Source: Gemmatimonadota bacterium
Lineage (GTDB): Bacteria; Gemmatimonadota; Gemmatimonadetes; Longimicrobiales; Gaopeijiaceae
Direction: 5' to 3'
DNA length: 32,209 bases
NCBI GenBank assembly: GCA_026713345.1
Contig: JAPOOQ010000145.1
Location: forward strand, 1-32,209
The notes beneath the pieces are model-generated. The model worked only from the letters and a program-made list of their open reading frames with translations, was not told the origin of the DNA and ran no database searches. Below, in pieces: positions 23,932 through 32,209 of the stretch (position 1 is the first letter of the stretch; every line of letters starts with the position of its first letter). A program made the position numbers and the translations under genes.

Positions 23932-25071
23932 TCAGCTCAGCACTTCCTTCACCTTCGACCAGAAGCCGCGCCGCTGCCCCCGCTCGATTTTCTCGGGCGG
24001 GGCGTCTTCAATCCGGCGGAGCTTGCGCAACAGGGTCTCCTGCTCGGTGCTCAGCCGGGTCGGAACCCAGACGACGAACCGCACCAGCAGATCGCCCTGC
24101 CCACGACCATTCAATTCGGGAACACCCTCGCCCTCGATCCGGATCACCTCGCCGCTCTGGATCCCGGCCGGCACGTCCACCCAGGTGCTCCCGTCCACGG
24201 TGGGCACGGTGATCCGGCTTCCGAGCGCGGCCTGGCTGAAGGTCAGGGGCACCTCGAGGATCAGGTGGTTTCCCTGCCGCACGAAGCGGTCGTCCTCCTT
24301 GACCTCGAGCATCACGATGATGTCCCCTCGGGGTCCGCCGCGCGGCCCCACGTTGCCCTCGCCGCGCAGCGTGATGTAGTTCTCGGACGAGACCCCGGCC
24401 GGAATGTCCACCGCGATCTCGCGCTCGGCACGCACCCGCCCGTCGCTCCGGCAGCGATGGCAGCTCTCCGAGATGATCGTCCCTTCCCCCGCGCAGCGGC
24501 GGCACGGCGTCACGCTTACGAACTGGCCGAAGACCGAACGTTCGACGCGGCGCTCCTCACCCGCGCCGTTGCAGTTGGGACAGGTCAGCGGGCGGGCGCC
24601 GTCCTTCACCCCCGTGCCGGAACAGGACTCGCATTTGTCCAGGACCGACACCCGCACCTTCCTGCTGGCGCCGTCACGAACGTCCTTGAGCGACAGGGGC
24701 AGCCTGATCCGCAGCGACTTGCCCCGGGTGGGCCGGTTGCCGCGCCTGCGCGTCCCGAACAGCCCCTCCAGCCCTCCGAAGCCGCCGAAGTCCCTCATGA
24801 AGACCTCCAGCGCGTCGGAGAAGTCGATTCCGCCCCCGAAGCCGCTCTGTCCCCGCAGCCCTTCCTTTCCGTAGCGGTCGTAGCGGGCCCTCTTGTCGGG
24901 ATCCCTCAGCACCTCGTACGCCTCGGTGACTTCCTTGAAGCGCTCTTCCGCCTCGGTGGAGCCCGCGTTGCGGTCCGGGTGGTACTCCAGCGCCACCTTG
25001 CGGTACGCCTTCTTGATCTCGTCCTGGCCGGCGGTCCTGGGAATGCGCAGCAGAGAGTAGTAGTCGGACAT
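23932..25071 (-). CDS. dnaJ: Chaperone protein DnaJ
   Basis: The Hsp40 co-chaperone that stimulates DnaK. The 379-residue protein has the J domain with HPD at residues 31-33, a G/F region, and four zinc-binding repeats (CESCSGTG, CPNCNGAG, CRRCAGEG, CHRCRSDG). The last repeat keeps both cysteines but loses the usual glycines. The two C-terminal beta domains include DIPAGVSSENYITLRGEGN and GPRGDIIVMLEV. The ATG at 25069-25071 has no Shine-Dalgarno sequence; a 5-bp hairpin lies just upstream. It follows hrcA by 71 bases with no grpE or dnaK between. It could equally be the second DnaJ paralogue (CbpA-like role), but the zinc region says class I. Confidence 0.95.
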   Translation of the reverse strand: MSDYYSLLRIPRTAGQDEIKKAYRKVALEYHPDRNAGSTEAEERFKEVTEAYEVLRDPDKRARYDRYGKEGLRGQSGFGGGIDFSDALEVFMRDFGGFGGLEGLFGTRRRGNRPTRGKSLRIRLPLSLKDVRDGASRKVRVSVLDKCESCSGTGVKDGARPLTCPNCNGAGEERRVERSVFGQFVSVTPCRRCAGEGTIISESCHRCRSDGRVRAEREIAVDIPAGVSSENYITLRGEGNVGPRGGPRGDIIVMLEVKEDDRFVRQGNHLILEVPLTFSQAALGSRITVPTVDGSTWVDVPAGIQSGEVIRIEGEGVPELNGRGQGDLLVRFVVWVPTRLSTEQETLLRKLRRIEDAPPEKIERGQRRGFWSKVKEVLS

Positions 25072-25081
25072 AAATGTGATG

Positions 25082-25096
25082 GGCCGCTATCCGGCC
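25082..25096 (-). repeat. 5+5+5 hairpin in the dnaJ leader
   Basis: On the minus strand GGCCG-GATAG-CGGCC can form a GC-only stem ten bases before the dnaJ start codon, in a leader that lacks a Shine-Dalgarno sequence. A further CCCCGCGGGG palindrome lies nearer hrcA in the same 71-base gap. The leader is therefore structured; a control role is speculation. Confidence 0.45.
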
Positions 25097-25142
25097 GTCA
25101 TGTTTCGCCGCTGCAACCCCGCGGGGAGTTTGTCCACGGGCG

Positions 25143-26201
25143 CTAGGGCTCCAGCATGCGGGTGACGAGGGATGAAGTGTAGTCCACGATGGCGATAACC
25201 TTTTCGTAGGGCATCCTCGTGGGCCCGATGACGCCCAGGATTCCGCGCAGCCGCCCGAATCGGTATCCCGAGGTGACGAGCGTGAACCCGGCGAGTTCCG
25301 GAGCGTGTTCGGACCCGATGGTGACGAACGGTCCCCGCCGCGCGACGCGGGTGCCCAGGACCTTGCCAAGGAGCTCCTTCTGCTCCGTCAGGGCGATCAG
25401 GTCCTTGAGGCGGTCGCTGGTCGAAAATTCCGGCTGCGCCGCAATCGAGGATGTCTGACCCAGTACGACCCGGTCCTCGCTGCCGGTTTCACCCGCGAAG
25501 AACTCCTCGCCCGATTCGACGAAGAAGTTGAGGATATCGCGTGCGGCCGGGTCCTCCACCGCGTCCCTGAGACGGTCCCCGAACGAGCGCCGAATCTCCA
25601 CGAAGGTGAGGCCGCCGAGGCGCTCGTTGAGAACCTGCCGAATCAGGTCCAGGATGTCGGATGGCGCCTCGCCCGGAAGGTCGACGTACACGGTGCGGAC
25701 CATCCCGGACCGGACCGTGACGACCATCAGCACCTTGTGCGACGACACCTGGATCAGGTCGATCTTCTCCAGGCGGGCCTGGTCAAGCTGGGGAACGGAT
25801 CCGACGCCGAGTTCGTTGACCAGGATCCCGAGCGCACGCGTCGCATTCTGCAGGATTCGCTCCAGGGTGAAGTCCCCCGTCCACAGTTCCTGCTCGATCC
25901 GGGCCTTCTCCCGATCGGTCAGGCTCTCCGGCTGCACGACGCTGTCCACGAAGAAGCGGTAGGCGAGATCCGTGGGAACGCGTCCCGCCGAAGTATGCGG
26001 GTGGGTCAGGTAGCCCTCCTCCTCGAGGTCGGCCATCGTGTTGCGGATCGTGGCCGGGGAAACGCCGAAGTTGTAGCGGCGGGCCAGCGTGCGGCTCCCC
26101 GCCGGCTCCGCGGTCTCGACGTATCTGCGGATAACCGCCTCGAGAACCGCACGCTCCCGTTCCGAGAGCGGCGGGTGTCTTGTCCGGTCTGGCAAGTCCA
26201 T
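25143..26201 (-). CDS. hrcA: Heat-inducible transcription repressor HrcA
   Basis: HrcA represses chaperone operons by binding CIRCE elements. The 352-residue protein has the winged helix SERERAVLEAVIRRYVETAE, GSRTLARRYNFGVSPATIRN and MADLEEEGYLTHPHTSAGRVPT, then the GAF-like core with GMVRTVYV, LNERLGGLT, and a C-terminal GVIGPTRMPYEKVIAIVDYTS. The ATG at 26199-26201 lies two bases after the hemW stop; a GTG at 26205-26207 overlapping that stop (GTGA) and a TTG at 26220-26222 are alternatives. I see no CIRCE sequence in the window, so its targets are probably elsewhere. Confidence 0.95.
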   Translation of the reverse strand: MDLPDRTRHPPLSERERAVLEAVIRRYVETAEPAGSRTLARRYNFGVSPATIRNTMADLEEEGYLTHPHTSAGRVPTDLAYRFFVDSVVQPESLTDREKARIEQELWTGDFTLERILQNATRALGILVNELGVGSVPQLDQARLEKIDLIQVSSHKVLMVVTVRSGMVRTVYVDLPGEAPSDILDLIRQVLNERLGGLTFVEIRRSFGDRLRDAVEDPAARDILNFFVESGEEFFAGETGSEDRVVLGQTSSIAAQPEFSTSDRLKDLIALTEQKELLGKVLGTRVARRGPFVTIGSEHAPELAGFTLVTSGYRFGRLRGILGVIGPTRMPYEKVIAIVDYTSSLVTRMLEP

Positions 26202-26203
26202 GA

Positions 26204-27454
26204 TCACATCGTTCCGTGGCAAACCCCTGGGTACTTGAAAATCTCCCCTGAACCGCTGCCGTCAACCGGTGCGGACGCCGCGGGTGGGGCAAGCGACCCC
26301 TCCGGACCGCTTCGGTGGAGAGCGCCGTCGAGTTCCAGGGTTACGGCATCCATGACGAGCCACCCCTCAGGTGTCAGGCGCACAGCGCCGTCCTCCCGCT
26401 CGGCGAGACCCCCGGCTTCCCAGCGGTGGACGACGGATGATGCGGCGGGGTCCAGGGAATCCGCCGGCAGTCCATCCCTGGTCCGCAGCGCCAGCCATAT
26501 CGACTCCAGCCGGGCCTGCCGCGGATTGAGGACTTCGTCTCCTGCGCGTCCGTTTCCGGACCGGGCGACGCGGTCCCGGTACGTCCCCCAGTCGCGTTCG
26601 TTCCACCAGCGCCGCCCGTCCGAGTAGCTGTGCGCGCCGTTTCCCAATCCCACGTAGGGCGCGCCCTTCCAGCAGGCGGTGTTGTGGCGGGAGGCGAATC
26701 CGGGCAACGAGAAGTTCGACAGCTCGTAGTGCTCGTAGCCGGCGCGGGTCAGCGTCTCGGCGGCGAGAAGGTATTCTTCCCGGTAGCGCGTTTCACCACA
26801 GGGGGTGATTCGCTCTTCACCAACCGCGCGCGCCAGCGGCGTTCCCTTCTCCACGGTCAGCCCGTACAGGGAGACGTGCGGAGCCTCCAGGCTCAGCGTA
26901 CGCTCCAGGTCGCCCTTCCAGTCGCGGGAGATCGAGGCGGGAAGTCCGAAGATGAGGTCGACGGACAGATTGGAGATCCCGGCCGCCCTCGCCGCTTTCA
27001 GGGCATCGCCGGCGTCTTCGGCCGAATGCAGACGGCCCATCCACCGCAGCGCCGCAGAGCTGAAGCTCTGCACGCCGAAGGACACGCGGTTGACTCCCCC
27101 TTCCACCCACCGACTCGCGACCGACCCGGTGAAGGATTCGGGGTTGGCTTCCACGGTCCACTCGAAACCGGGCGCCCGGGTGCGTTGCCGTCCCACCACC
27201 GCGGCGAGCTCCGCCACATGGCGGGGATCCAGCACGGACGGTGTGCCGCCACCCACGTAGAGGGTCTCCTGGACCGAAGACAGCCGGACGGGTCCCGACT
27301 CCTGCACCCAATCCAGCTCGGTCTTGATCGCAGCCAGCCAATCCGCGCTGTCCGGACGGCGGTTCACCTCCACGGCGAAGTCGCAGTAGAAGCAGCGCCG
27401 CGCACAGAACGGCGCGTGCACATACACGTTGCGGACCCCGTCAGGGGCCTTCAC
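26204..27454 (-). CDS. hemW: Radical SAM coproporphyrinogen III oxidase-like protein HemW
   Basis: A 416-residue radical-SAM protein of the HemW group, heme-binding relatives of HemN thought to act as heme chaperones. The cluster motif is PFCARRCFYCDF (CxxxCxxC) near the N-terminus, followed by TLYVGGGTPSVL, TVEANPES, GVNRVSFGVQSF, NLSVDLIFGLP and HVSLYGLTVEKGTPL. The later RHNTACWKGAPYVGLGNGAHSY is the HNxxYW-like block with Cys in place of Tyr. A C-terminal tail of about 25 Ala/Pro/Gly-rich residues is unusual. The GTG at 27452-27454 overlaps the dprA stop. Whether it binds heme cannot be seen. Confidence 0.93.
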   Translation of the reverse strand: MKAPDGVRNVYVHAPFCARRCFYCDFAVEVNRRPDSADWLAAIKTELDWVQESGPVRLSSVQETLYVGGGTPSVLDPRHVAELAAVVGRQRTRAPGFEWTVEANPESFTGSVASRWVEGGVNRVSFGVQSFSSAALRWMGRLHSAEDAGDALKAARAAGISNLSVDLIFGLPASISRDWKGDLERTLSLEAPHVSLYGLTVEKGTPLARAVGEERITPCGETRYREEYLLAAETLTRAGYEHYELSNFSLPGFASRHNTACWKGAPYVGLGNGAHSYSDGRRWWNERDWGTYRDRVARSGNGRAGDEVLNPRQARLESIWLALRTRDGLPADSLDPAASSVVHRWEAGGLAEREDGAVRLTPEGWLVMDAVTLELDGALHRSGPEGSLAPPAASAPVDGSGSGEIFKYPGVCHGTM

Positions 27455-28521
27455 GCTGCCCCCTCCCGCACCATCACCGGCCGGCCACCCGGCGTCCGCA
27501 TGACCCGCCCGTCCCGGGTGGAGATCACATACCCCCGGATCTCGAGGATCATCAGCGACGCCCCCACCTCGTCCGCGGCGCGTCCGGCCGCCTCCGCCAC
27601 TTCCTCGACGGTCACGGGGGCGGCGGGGACCGCGGCGAGCAGATCGCGCAGCTCCGGTTCCCGGGGCGCGGACTCCACGGTGAAGGAATCGCCCTTCAGG
27701 TTCGTATCCGTTACGATGGCGGCCCCCTGCGCGATCAGCCGGTTCGTACCCTGGCTGGTGGCGCGATCGATCGGCCCCGGCACGGCGTGCACCTCGCGCC
27801 CCAGCTCCAGGGCGTGATCGGCGGTGATGAGCGCGCCGCTGCGCCCCGACGCCTCCACGATCACCACGTCGCTGGCGAGCGCGGCGATAATCCGGTTGCG
27901 CCTGGGGAAGTGGTGCGGCTCGGCGTGCGCCCCGGGTTCGAACTCGGAGACGATCACGCCGTGCTTGCGGATCTCCCGGTAGAGTTTGGTGTTGCTCGCC
28001 GGCGAAGGGATGTCCACCCCGGAACCGAGTACGGCGGCCGTGGGCCCGGGGAGCGCCCCCCGGTGCGCCTCGGCGTCGACTCCCATCGCCATCCCGGATA
28101 CCACGCACCGACCCTGCTCCACCAGCCGGGCGCCCAGCGCGCGGGACACCCGGCGCCCGTACGCGGTGGCGCGGCGGGACCCCACCACGGCGACGCACGG
28201 CCCATGCAGCAGCTCCGTTCTTCCCAGGGTGAAGAGAACCGCGGGCGGATGATCCAGGTTGCCGAGCCGCCCGGGGTATTCGTCGCTTCCGTAGACAAGA
28301 ATGCCGATGCCCGCCTCCGTGCACCGCCGCAGGAGCTGGCGCGCACGCCGTTTGGGTGCGGCGTCACGGCGCGCCTTCTCGGCCCGCCGGTCCGCCGCCG
28401 TCGCGAACTCCTCGCCGTCTCCCGTCAGTGCCCCGGCCGGCGAGCCGAAGTGGTCGACCAGCTTCTTGAAGCGCCCGGGGCCGACCCCCGGCACGCAGTA
28501 AAGCGTCAGCGCCTCGATCAC
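27451..28521 (-). CDS. dprA: DNA-processing protein DprA
   Basis: DprA loads RecA onto incoming single-stranded DNA during natural transformation. The 356-residue protein has an N-terminal helix-hairpin-helix region (YCVPGVGPGRFKKLVDHFGS), the Rossmann core with VAVVGSRRATAYG, VSGMAMGVDAEAHRGAL, FPRRNRIIAALASDVVIVEA, SGALITADHALELGREVHAVPGPI and SQGTNRLIAQGA. The C-terminal winged-helix-like segment is VTVEEVAEAAGRAADEV with ISTRDGRVMR. The GTG start at 28519-28521 has GGAGG four bases upstream and overlaps the obg stop. No other competence gene is in the window. Confidence 0.96.
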   Translation of the reverse strand: MIEALTLYCVPGVGPGRFKKLVDHFGSPAGALTGDGEEFATAADRRAEKARRDAAPKRRARQLLRRCTEAGIGILVYGSDEYPGRLGNLDHPPAVLFTLGRTELLHGPCVAVVGSRRATAYGRRVSRALGARLVEQGRCVVSGMAMGVDAEAHRGALPGPTAAVLGSGVDIPSPASNTKLYREIRKHGVIVSEFEPGAHAEPHHFPRRNRIIAALASDVVIVEASGRSGALITADHALELGREVHAVPGPIDRATSQGTNRLIAQGAAIVTDTNLKGDSFTVESAPREPELRDLLAAVPAAPVTVEEVAEAAGRAADEVGASLMILEIRGYVISTRDGRVMRTPGGRPVMVREGAA

Positions 28522-29546
28522 GGTTCCTCCCGGTCCGAACGTTCAGTCGCGGCGGGTGTCGCAGCGAGTTGGCGCCAGCACCCCTCCAGCAGCTCGCCGA
28601 GGCCTTCCCCGCTGACGGCGCTGATCGGGTAGACACCCCACGCACCCGGCGCCCTCACGGCGGGCGGCGCGCCCCCGGGGGCGTGGAGGTCCATCTTCGA
28701 GAACGCCACGGCATAGGGAAGATCGGCGAGCCCGGGGGCGTGCAAGGCCGCGTAGCGCTCCAGTTCGTCGAGGAGCCCGGCCAGCGTTCCCGCGGGGTCC
28801 GGCCCATCCACGGGCAGCAGGATCACCAGCGCGCGGGTGCGCTCGATGTGGCGCAGGAAGCGGTGGCCCAACCCCCTGCCCTCGTGCGCCCCCTCGATGA
28901 TTCCGGGGATATCGGCTACCACGAAGGAGCGATACCCGGGCAGCTCGACGACCCCCAGGTTGGGCGTGAGCGTCGTGAAGGGGTAGTCCGCGATCTTCGG
29001 GCGGGCGTGACTGATGCGGGCGAGGAGGGTGGACTTGCCGGCGTTGGGCTCGCCGACCAGGCCTACGTCAGCGAGGAGTTTGAGTTCGAGACGGACCTTC
29101 CTCTCCTCTCCTTCGCCGCCCGCTTCCCATCGCCGGGGCGCTTGCCGCGTGGCGGAGGTGAAGCTGGCGTTCCCGCGTCCTCCCCGGCCCCCGAGCGCGA
29201 CGACCAGGGCCGCGTCCGGCTCCAGCAGTTCGCCCAGCACCTCACCGTTGCCGTCATCTACGGCGATCGTGCCGCACGGCACTCGCAACACGAGGTCGCG
29301 CCCGCTCCTTCCCGTCCGGTTGGAGCCTGAGCCGTGCATGCCCCGTTCCGCGCGGTAGTGTCGCTTGTAGCGGAAATCGCTCAGGGTGGTCAGCCCGGGG
29401 TCCCCCACCATCCGCACGTCGCCCCCCTTCCCCCCGTCGCCACCCGAGGGTCCTCCGCGCGGGACCCCCTTCTCGCGCCGGAACGCCTCCGCCCCCGACC
29501 CGCCGGGACCGCCGCGCACCTCGATCGTCACCGAATCCAGGAACAT
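28518..29546 (-). CDS. obg: Obg-family GTPase
   Basis: Obg is an essential ribosome-associated GTPase in large-subunit assembly and growth control. The 342-residue protein has the glycine-rich Obg fold (RGGPGGSGAEAFRREKGVPRG, split in the family as repeated Gly turns), P-loop LVGEPNAGKSTLL (residues 163-175), switch region DYPFTTLTPNLGV, and G3 VADIPGIIEGAHEGRGLG. G4 is SKMD where NKxD is usual. The protein ends without the C-terminal OCT extension. ATG at 29544-29546 has GGGAGGGG upstream. rplU and rpmA, frequent upstream neighbours, are absent; an asparaginase gene precedes it instead. Confidence 0.96.
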   Translation of the reverse strand: MFLDSVTIEVRGGPGGSGAEAFRREKGVPRGGPSGGDGGKGGDVRMVGDPGLTTLSDFRYKRHYRAERGMHGSGSNRTGRSGRDLVLRVPCGTIAVDDGNGEVLGELLEPDAALVVALGGRGGRGNASFTSATRQAPRRWEAGGEGEERKVRLELKLLADVGLVGEPNAGKSTLLARISHARPKIADYPFTTLTPNLGVVELPGYRSFVVADIPGIIEGAHEGRGLGHRFLRHIERTRALVILLPVDGPDPAGTLAGLLDELERYAALHAPGLADLPYAVAFSKMDLHAPGGAPPAVRAPGAWGVYPISAVSGEGLGELLEGCWRQLAATPAATERSDREEP

Positions 29547-29569
29547 CTAGAGCCCCTCCCCGCGCACGC

Positions 29570-30574
29570 TCACGGGTCCACGGCCAGGCGGCCCACCACG
29601 TCGCCCAGCGTGTTGGCGAGCGGTGGCTCCACATGCTCCGCCAGAGCCCCCGCGGCGTCCTGCGAAAGGATGCCGGCCCTCGTCAGAACGGCGAGCAGCG
29701 CAGGCGGAGCCGCCCGCCACGCTCCGTCCTCCACCTTGACCGCGACGCCGAGCCCCCGCTCCCGGTCGGCGGCCGCGTAGACCCCCTCGGCCCCCGTCTT
29801 GGCGATCACGCGGCCCCCCTCCGCCTCGATGAGCCGGGTGCAGAGCCGGTCGGTGCCCGCCACCATGAAGGGGTGCGAGACCATGGCGCCGACCACCCGG
29901 CCGGGAGCACCACCCTCCCCCGCCGCCGCCACCAGTCGCGCCATCGCAGCGGCGAGGTCCGTGAGCGGGATCGCGAGGGTGGGCACGCCGCAGCCGTCCA
30001 CGGCCGACGGAATCGCGCGGGGATCGCACCGCGCCCAGCGGGCGAGTTCGCGCCGCATTCGCAGCTGCACCGGGTGCGCAGGGTCTTCGTAGCCCTCCAG
30101 GGGCCAGGAATGGAAGGCGGCCAGCGCCAGCATTCCCGCGTGTTTCCCGGAGCAGTTGCTCATGATCGAGGTGCGCGGCGTGCCCGCGGCGGCGAGTTCG
30201 CGCTCGCGTTCGCGAAGCAGCGGAGGATGGGGGCCGCAGACGAGCAGCGACTCGGCCACGCCCGCCTTCGCCAACGTCGAGCGCGCCACCGCAAGGTGTG
30301 CCTCCTCCGAATTGTGTGAACCGCAGCACAGCGCGATCTCCTCAGTTGAAAGCCCGAAATGGTCCGCGGCCCCGTCCGCCACCAGCGGAAGGGCCTGAAA
30401 CGGCTTTGCCGCCGACCGCAGCACCGTGGAGCGTCCGGCGTCTCCCCAGCTGCCGGCAATGCGTCCCGCGGCGTCCGCGACCACCGCATGCACCCGGTGT
30501 GTCGATTCGAGGAGCAAACCCCTGCGCACCGAAACCGTCAGGGGCCCGCCGCCCGGTCTCATCGAAGGGCGCAT
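29570..30574 (-). CDS. Type II (Rhizobium-type) L-asparaginase family protein
   Basis: A 334-residue member of the Asparaginase_II family related to the thermolabile R. etli asparaginase, unrelated in fold to E. coli AnsA/AnsB. Landmarks are RSAAKPFQALPLV, CCGSHNSEEAHL, IMSNCSGKHAGMLA, AVDGCGVPTLAIPL, and a late AKTGAEGVYAAAD. The Ser-Lys pairs in SAAKP and SGKHAG and the Cys-Gly-Ser are as expected. No signal peptide is visible, so it should be cytosolic. ATG at 30572-30574 is used; an in-frame ATG at 30560-30562 is equally possible and neither has a clear ribosome binding site. It lies 23 bases before obg. Confidence 0.93.
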   Translation of the reverse strand: MRPSMRPGGGPLTVSVRRGLLLESTHRVHAVVADAAGRIAGSWGDAGRSTVLRSAAKPFQALPLVADGAADHFGLSTEEIALCCGSHNSEEAHLAVARSTLAKAGVAESLLVCGPHPPLLRERERELAAAGTPRTSIMSNCSGKHAGMLALAAFHSWPLEGYEDPAHPVQLRMRRELARWARCDPRAIPSAVDGCGVPTLAIPLTDLAAAMARLVAAAGEGGAPGRVVGAMVSHPFMVAGTDRLCTRLIEAEGGRVIAKTGAEGVYAAADRERGLGVAVKVEDGAWRAAPPALLAVLTRAGILSQDAAGALAEHVEPPLANTLGDVVGRLAVDP

Positions 30575-30674
30575 CCGGCGACGCTCAACATTGGAGGCAG
30601 CGGGCGGGCGTTGCCATGGTGCGATGGGCGCGGGGTCCGGCCGAGGCGGTCAGTCCAGCCTGGCTCCGCCCTTC

Positions 30675-32209
30675 TCAGCGTGGACCCTCCCCCGCGCCGG
30701 GTCCACCCTCTGCCGGCGTGGTCGCAGTCAGCGGAGATCCCGCGAGCGCGAAGAGTTCGGCCTGGTTCTCGGCCGCGAGCAGCAGTTCCACCGCCCGGCC
30801 AAGCTGGGCGTCGTGCTCGCGGGTGCGCCTGAAGCGTCCAAGGTCGTCCCACGCGAGCAACGCGATTTCGCTGCCCAGGCGAAGCGCCAGAGTGTTGCGT
30901 GCGCGCATGAACGTCTCCAGGGGAACTTCGGCGCCCCGTTCCTGCAGCGCGGCGTGAAAGCTCCCGAGGTCCCCGTCGGTGACAACGAAGCCGGGCTCCA
31001 GATCCGGGTGCTCGCTCAGGTAGTTGACCGCCCAGTTCTGCAGGGCCGCAAAAAATCCGTAGCCGGACGCGAGGATCTCGTCCCAGGCGGTCCGTTCGCC
31101 CGAGGTGAGCGTATCCTGCAATACCCACAGGTCGGGAACGATGCCGCCCCCGCCGTGCAGCAGACGTCCTCCGGCGGAGGTGAAACGGGGTTTGTCGGCC
31201 AGATCGGGGCGCTCCGCCAGGTTCCCCTGCAGGGTGATCGGCGCGTCTTCGAGGAGTGCGGCCCCCGCGCTTTGGTCCCGTTGGATCGAACGGCCCGCCG
31301 GCGTGAACCAGCGCGCGGTCGTGAGCCGGAGCACGTTGCCCCCCGGGAGCGGGAAGAGCGACTGGACGGACCCCTTCCCGTACGTGGTGGCACCGATGAG
31401 CAGGGCGCGATCGTGATCCTGAAGGGCCCCCGCCACGATTTCCGCGGCCGAAGCGCTCATCCCCTCGACCAGGACGACCACCGGCAGCTCCGGATAGGCC
31501 TGCTCCCGCCTGGCGACGAAGCCCTCGGGGTCCGCCGACCGGCTGCGGATCTCGACGATCGGCCTACCGCGGTCGAGGAAGAGGTCCGTAAGCGCCACGC
31601 CTTCGGTGAGCAGGCCGCCCCGGTTGCGGCGCAGGTCCAGGATGAGCGATGTCATGCCCTCGGCCGCGAGCGAGTCGATGGCGGCGCGCACCTCCTGCGT
31701 CGTGGTGCGGTTGAAGATGAGGAGCGGCACGTAACCGATCCCGCCTTCGAGCATGGCGGCGAAGGGCACCGACGGCACCTGGATCACCGCGCGCGTGACC
31801 TCGAAGGTGATGACGCGTTCGACGCCCGGACGCCTCACCCCGATCCGGACGCTGGTCCCCGGCTCCCCCCTGAGCAGTCCCACGGCCTGGTCGTGCACCC
31901 ACCCCTCGACCGACTGGCCATCCACCTCGACGATCCGGTCGCCGGGCCTCATTCCGGCCCTTGCGGCGGGCGTCGCCGGGATCGGGGCGGAAACCGTGAT
32001 GAACCCGTCACGGTTGATGACTTCGATGCCGATGCCCGCGTAGTCGCCCTGTGTGCGAATCCGCTCCTCCTCCCAGGCCCTGGCCGGCAGGAACCGCGAG
32101 TTGGGATCTTCGAGCTGGTCGACCACACCGTTGATGGCCAGCTCATAGAGCTCTTCGACATCGACATCCTCGACAAAGTCGTTCTGGATGTGCCGCATGA
32201 CTTCGTCGA
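30675..32209 (-). CDS. S41-family C-terminal processing protease, 5' end outside the window
   Basis: At least 511 residues of a carboxy-terminal processing (Ctp/Tsp) serine protease; the frame runs off the right edge. In order: a helical N-domain (VMRHIQNDFVEDVDVEELYE), a PDZ domain with YAGIGIEV and ARAGMRPGDRIVEVDG, and the tail-protease core. The catalytic Ser lies in VEGMSASAAEIVAGALQDHD and the Lys in GATTYGKGSVQSLF, about 25 residues apart as usual. The core also has LDLRRNRGGLL. About 150 residues follow the core (from LWVLQDTL), longer than in simple Ctp proteins, with no recognisable domain. Such enzymes normally act in the periplasm; a signal peptide would be beyond the edge. Confidence 0.93.
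   Translation of the reverse strand, partial: DEVMRHIQNDFVEDVDVEELYELAINGVVDQLEDPNSRFLPARAWEEERIRTQGDYAGIGIEVINRDGFITVSAPIPATPAARAGMRPGDRIVEVDGQSVEGWVHDQAVGLLRGEPGTSVRIGVRRPGVERVITFEVTRAVIQVPSVPFAAMLEGGIGYVPLLIFNRTTTQEVRAAIDSLAAEGMTSLILDLRRNRGGLLTEGVALTDLFLDRGRPIVEIRSRSADPEGFVARREQAYPELPVVVLVEGMSASAAEIVAGALQDHDRALLIGATTYGKGSVQSLFPLPGGNVLRLTTARWFTPAGRSIQRDQSAGAALLEDAPITLQGNLAERPDLADKPRFTSAGGRLLHGGGGIVPDLWVLQDTLTSGERTAWDEILASGYGFFAALQNWAVNYLSEHPDLEPGFVVTDGDLGSFHAALQERGAEVPLETFMRARNTLALRLGSEIALLAWDDLGRFRRTREHDAQLGRAVELLLAAENQAELFALAGSPLTATTPAEGGPGAGEGPR

Noticed and set aside
30575..30674. Possible small gene or promoter between the S41 protease and the asparaginase
   Set aside because: No frame with a start signal and no recognisable -35/-10 pair; the 100 bases show nothing I can support.

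Overview
The window is chromosomal DNA of a GC-rich bacterium, most plausibly a member of Gemmatimonadota or a close relative. The grounds are indirect: GC-rich third codon positions, many GTG and TTG starts, a Minf_1886-type protein of restricted phylogenetic spread, and hrcA directly followed by dnaJ without grpE or dnaK. I see no rRNA, tRNA, CRISPR array, insertion sequence, phage or integration site. Thirty-one of the 32 protein genes I can support lie on the minus strand. They are tightly packed, many overlapping by 4 bases (ATGA, GTGA or TTGA junctions), so the window is essentially a run of housekeeping operons. The one exception is a small plus-strand gene at 23429-23866.

In transcription order (right to left): a 5'-truncated S41 (Ctp-type) protease, a type II asparaginase, obg, dprA, hemW, hrcA and dnaJ (32209 to 23932). 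Then comes the plus-strand orphan with an N-terminal region resembling a winged helix, convergent with dnaJ and divergent from the next unit. The next unit runs yqeY, mutS2, dnaG, a coiled-coil/C4 zinc-ribbon protein, recJ, rsmD, coaD and a short pta (23203 to 14064). A partner-switching pair (STAS protein and a fused HATPase-SpoIIE phosphatase) follows, then rsmA.

From 11.1 kb leftwards, rex is followed by a DEDDh exonuclease gene. Then comes a six-gene unit: thiolase, bioY, a CPBP protease, 3-hydroxyacyl-CoA dehydrogenase, acyl-CoA dehydrogenase and glyA. The window closes with a Minf_1886 protein, a small zinc ribbon, the bifunctional NAD(P)HX repair enzyme, thiL, and the start of a probable lysophospholipid acyltransferase.

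The strongest regulatory signal is a perfect 18-bp Rex operator lying on the rex start codon. A promoter-like pair is placed so that transcription would begin at or next to the GTG, which suggests a leaderless, self-repressed gene. The thiolase unit just downstream holds three steps of short-chain acyl-CoA metabolism, and these are classic Rex-linked reactions in other bacteria; that functional link is inference. Other points of note are a DnaG whose zinc ligands are all substituted, a kinase-like and a phosphatase domain fused in one partner-switching protein, and a phosphotransacetylase that looks internally shortened. I do not see a clearly new multi-gene system; the rex promoter arrangement and the plus-strand orphan are the best leads.
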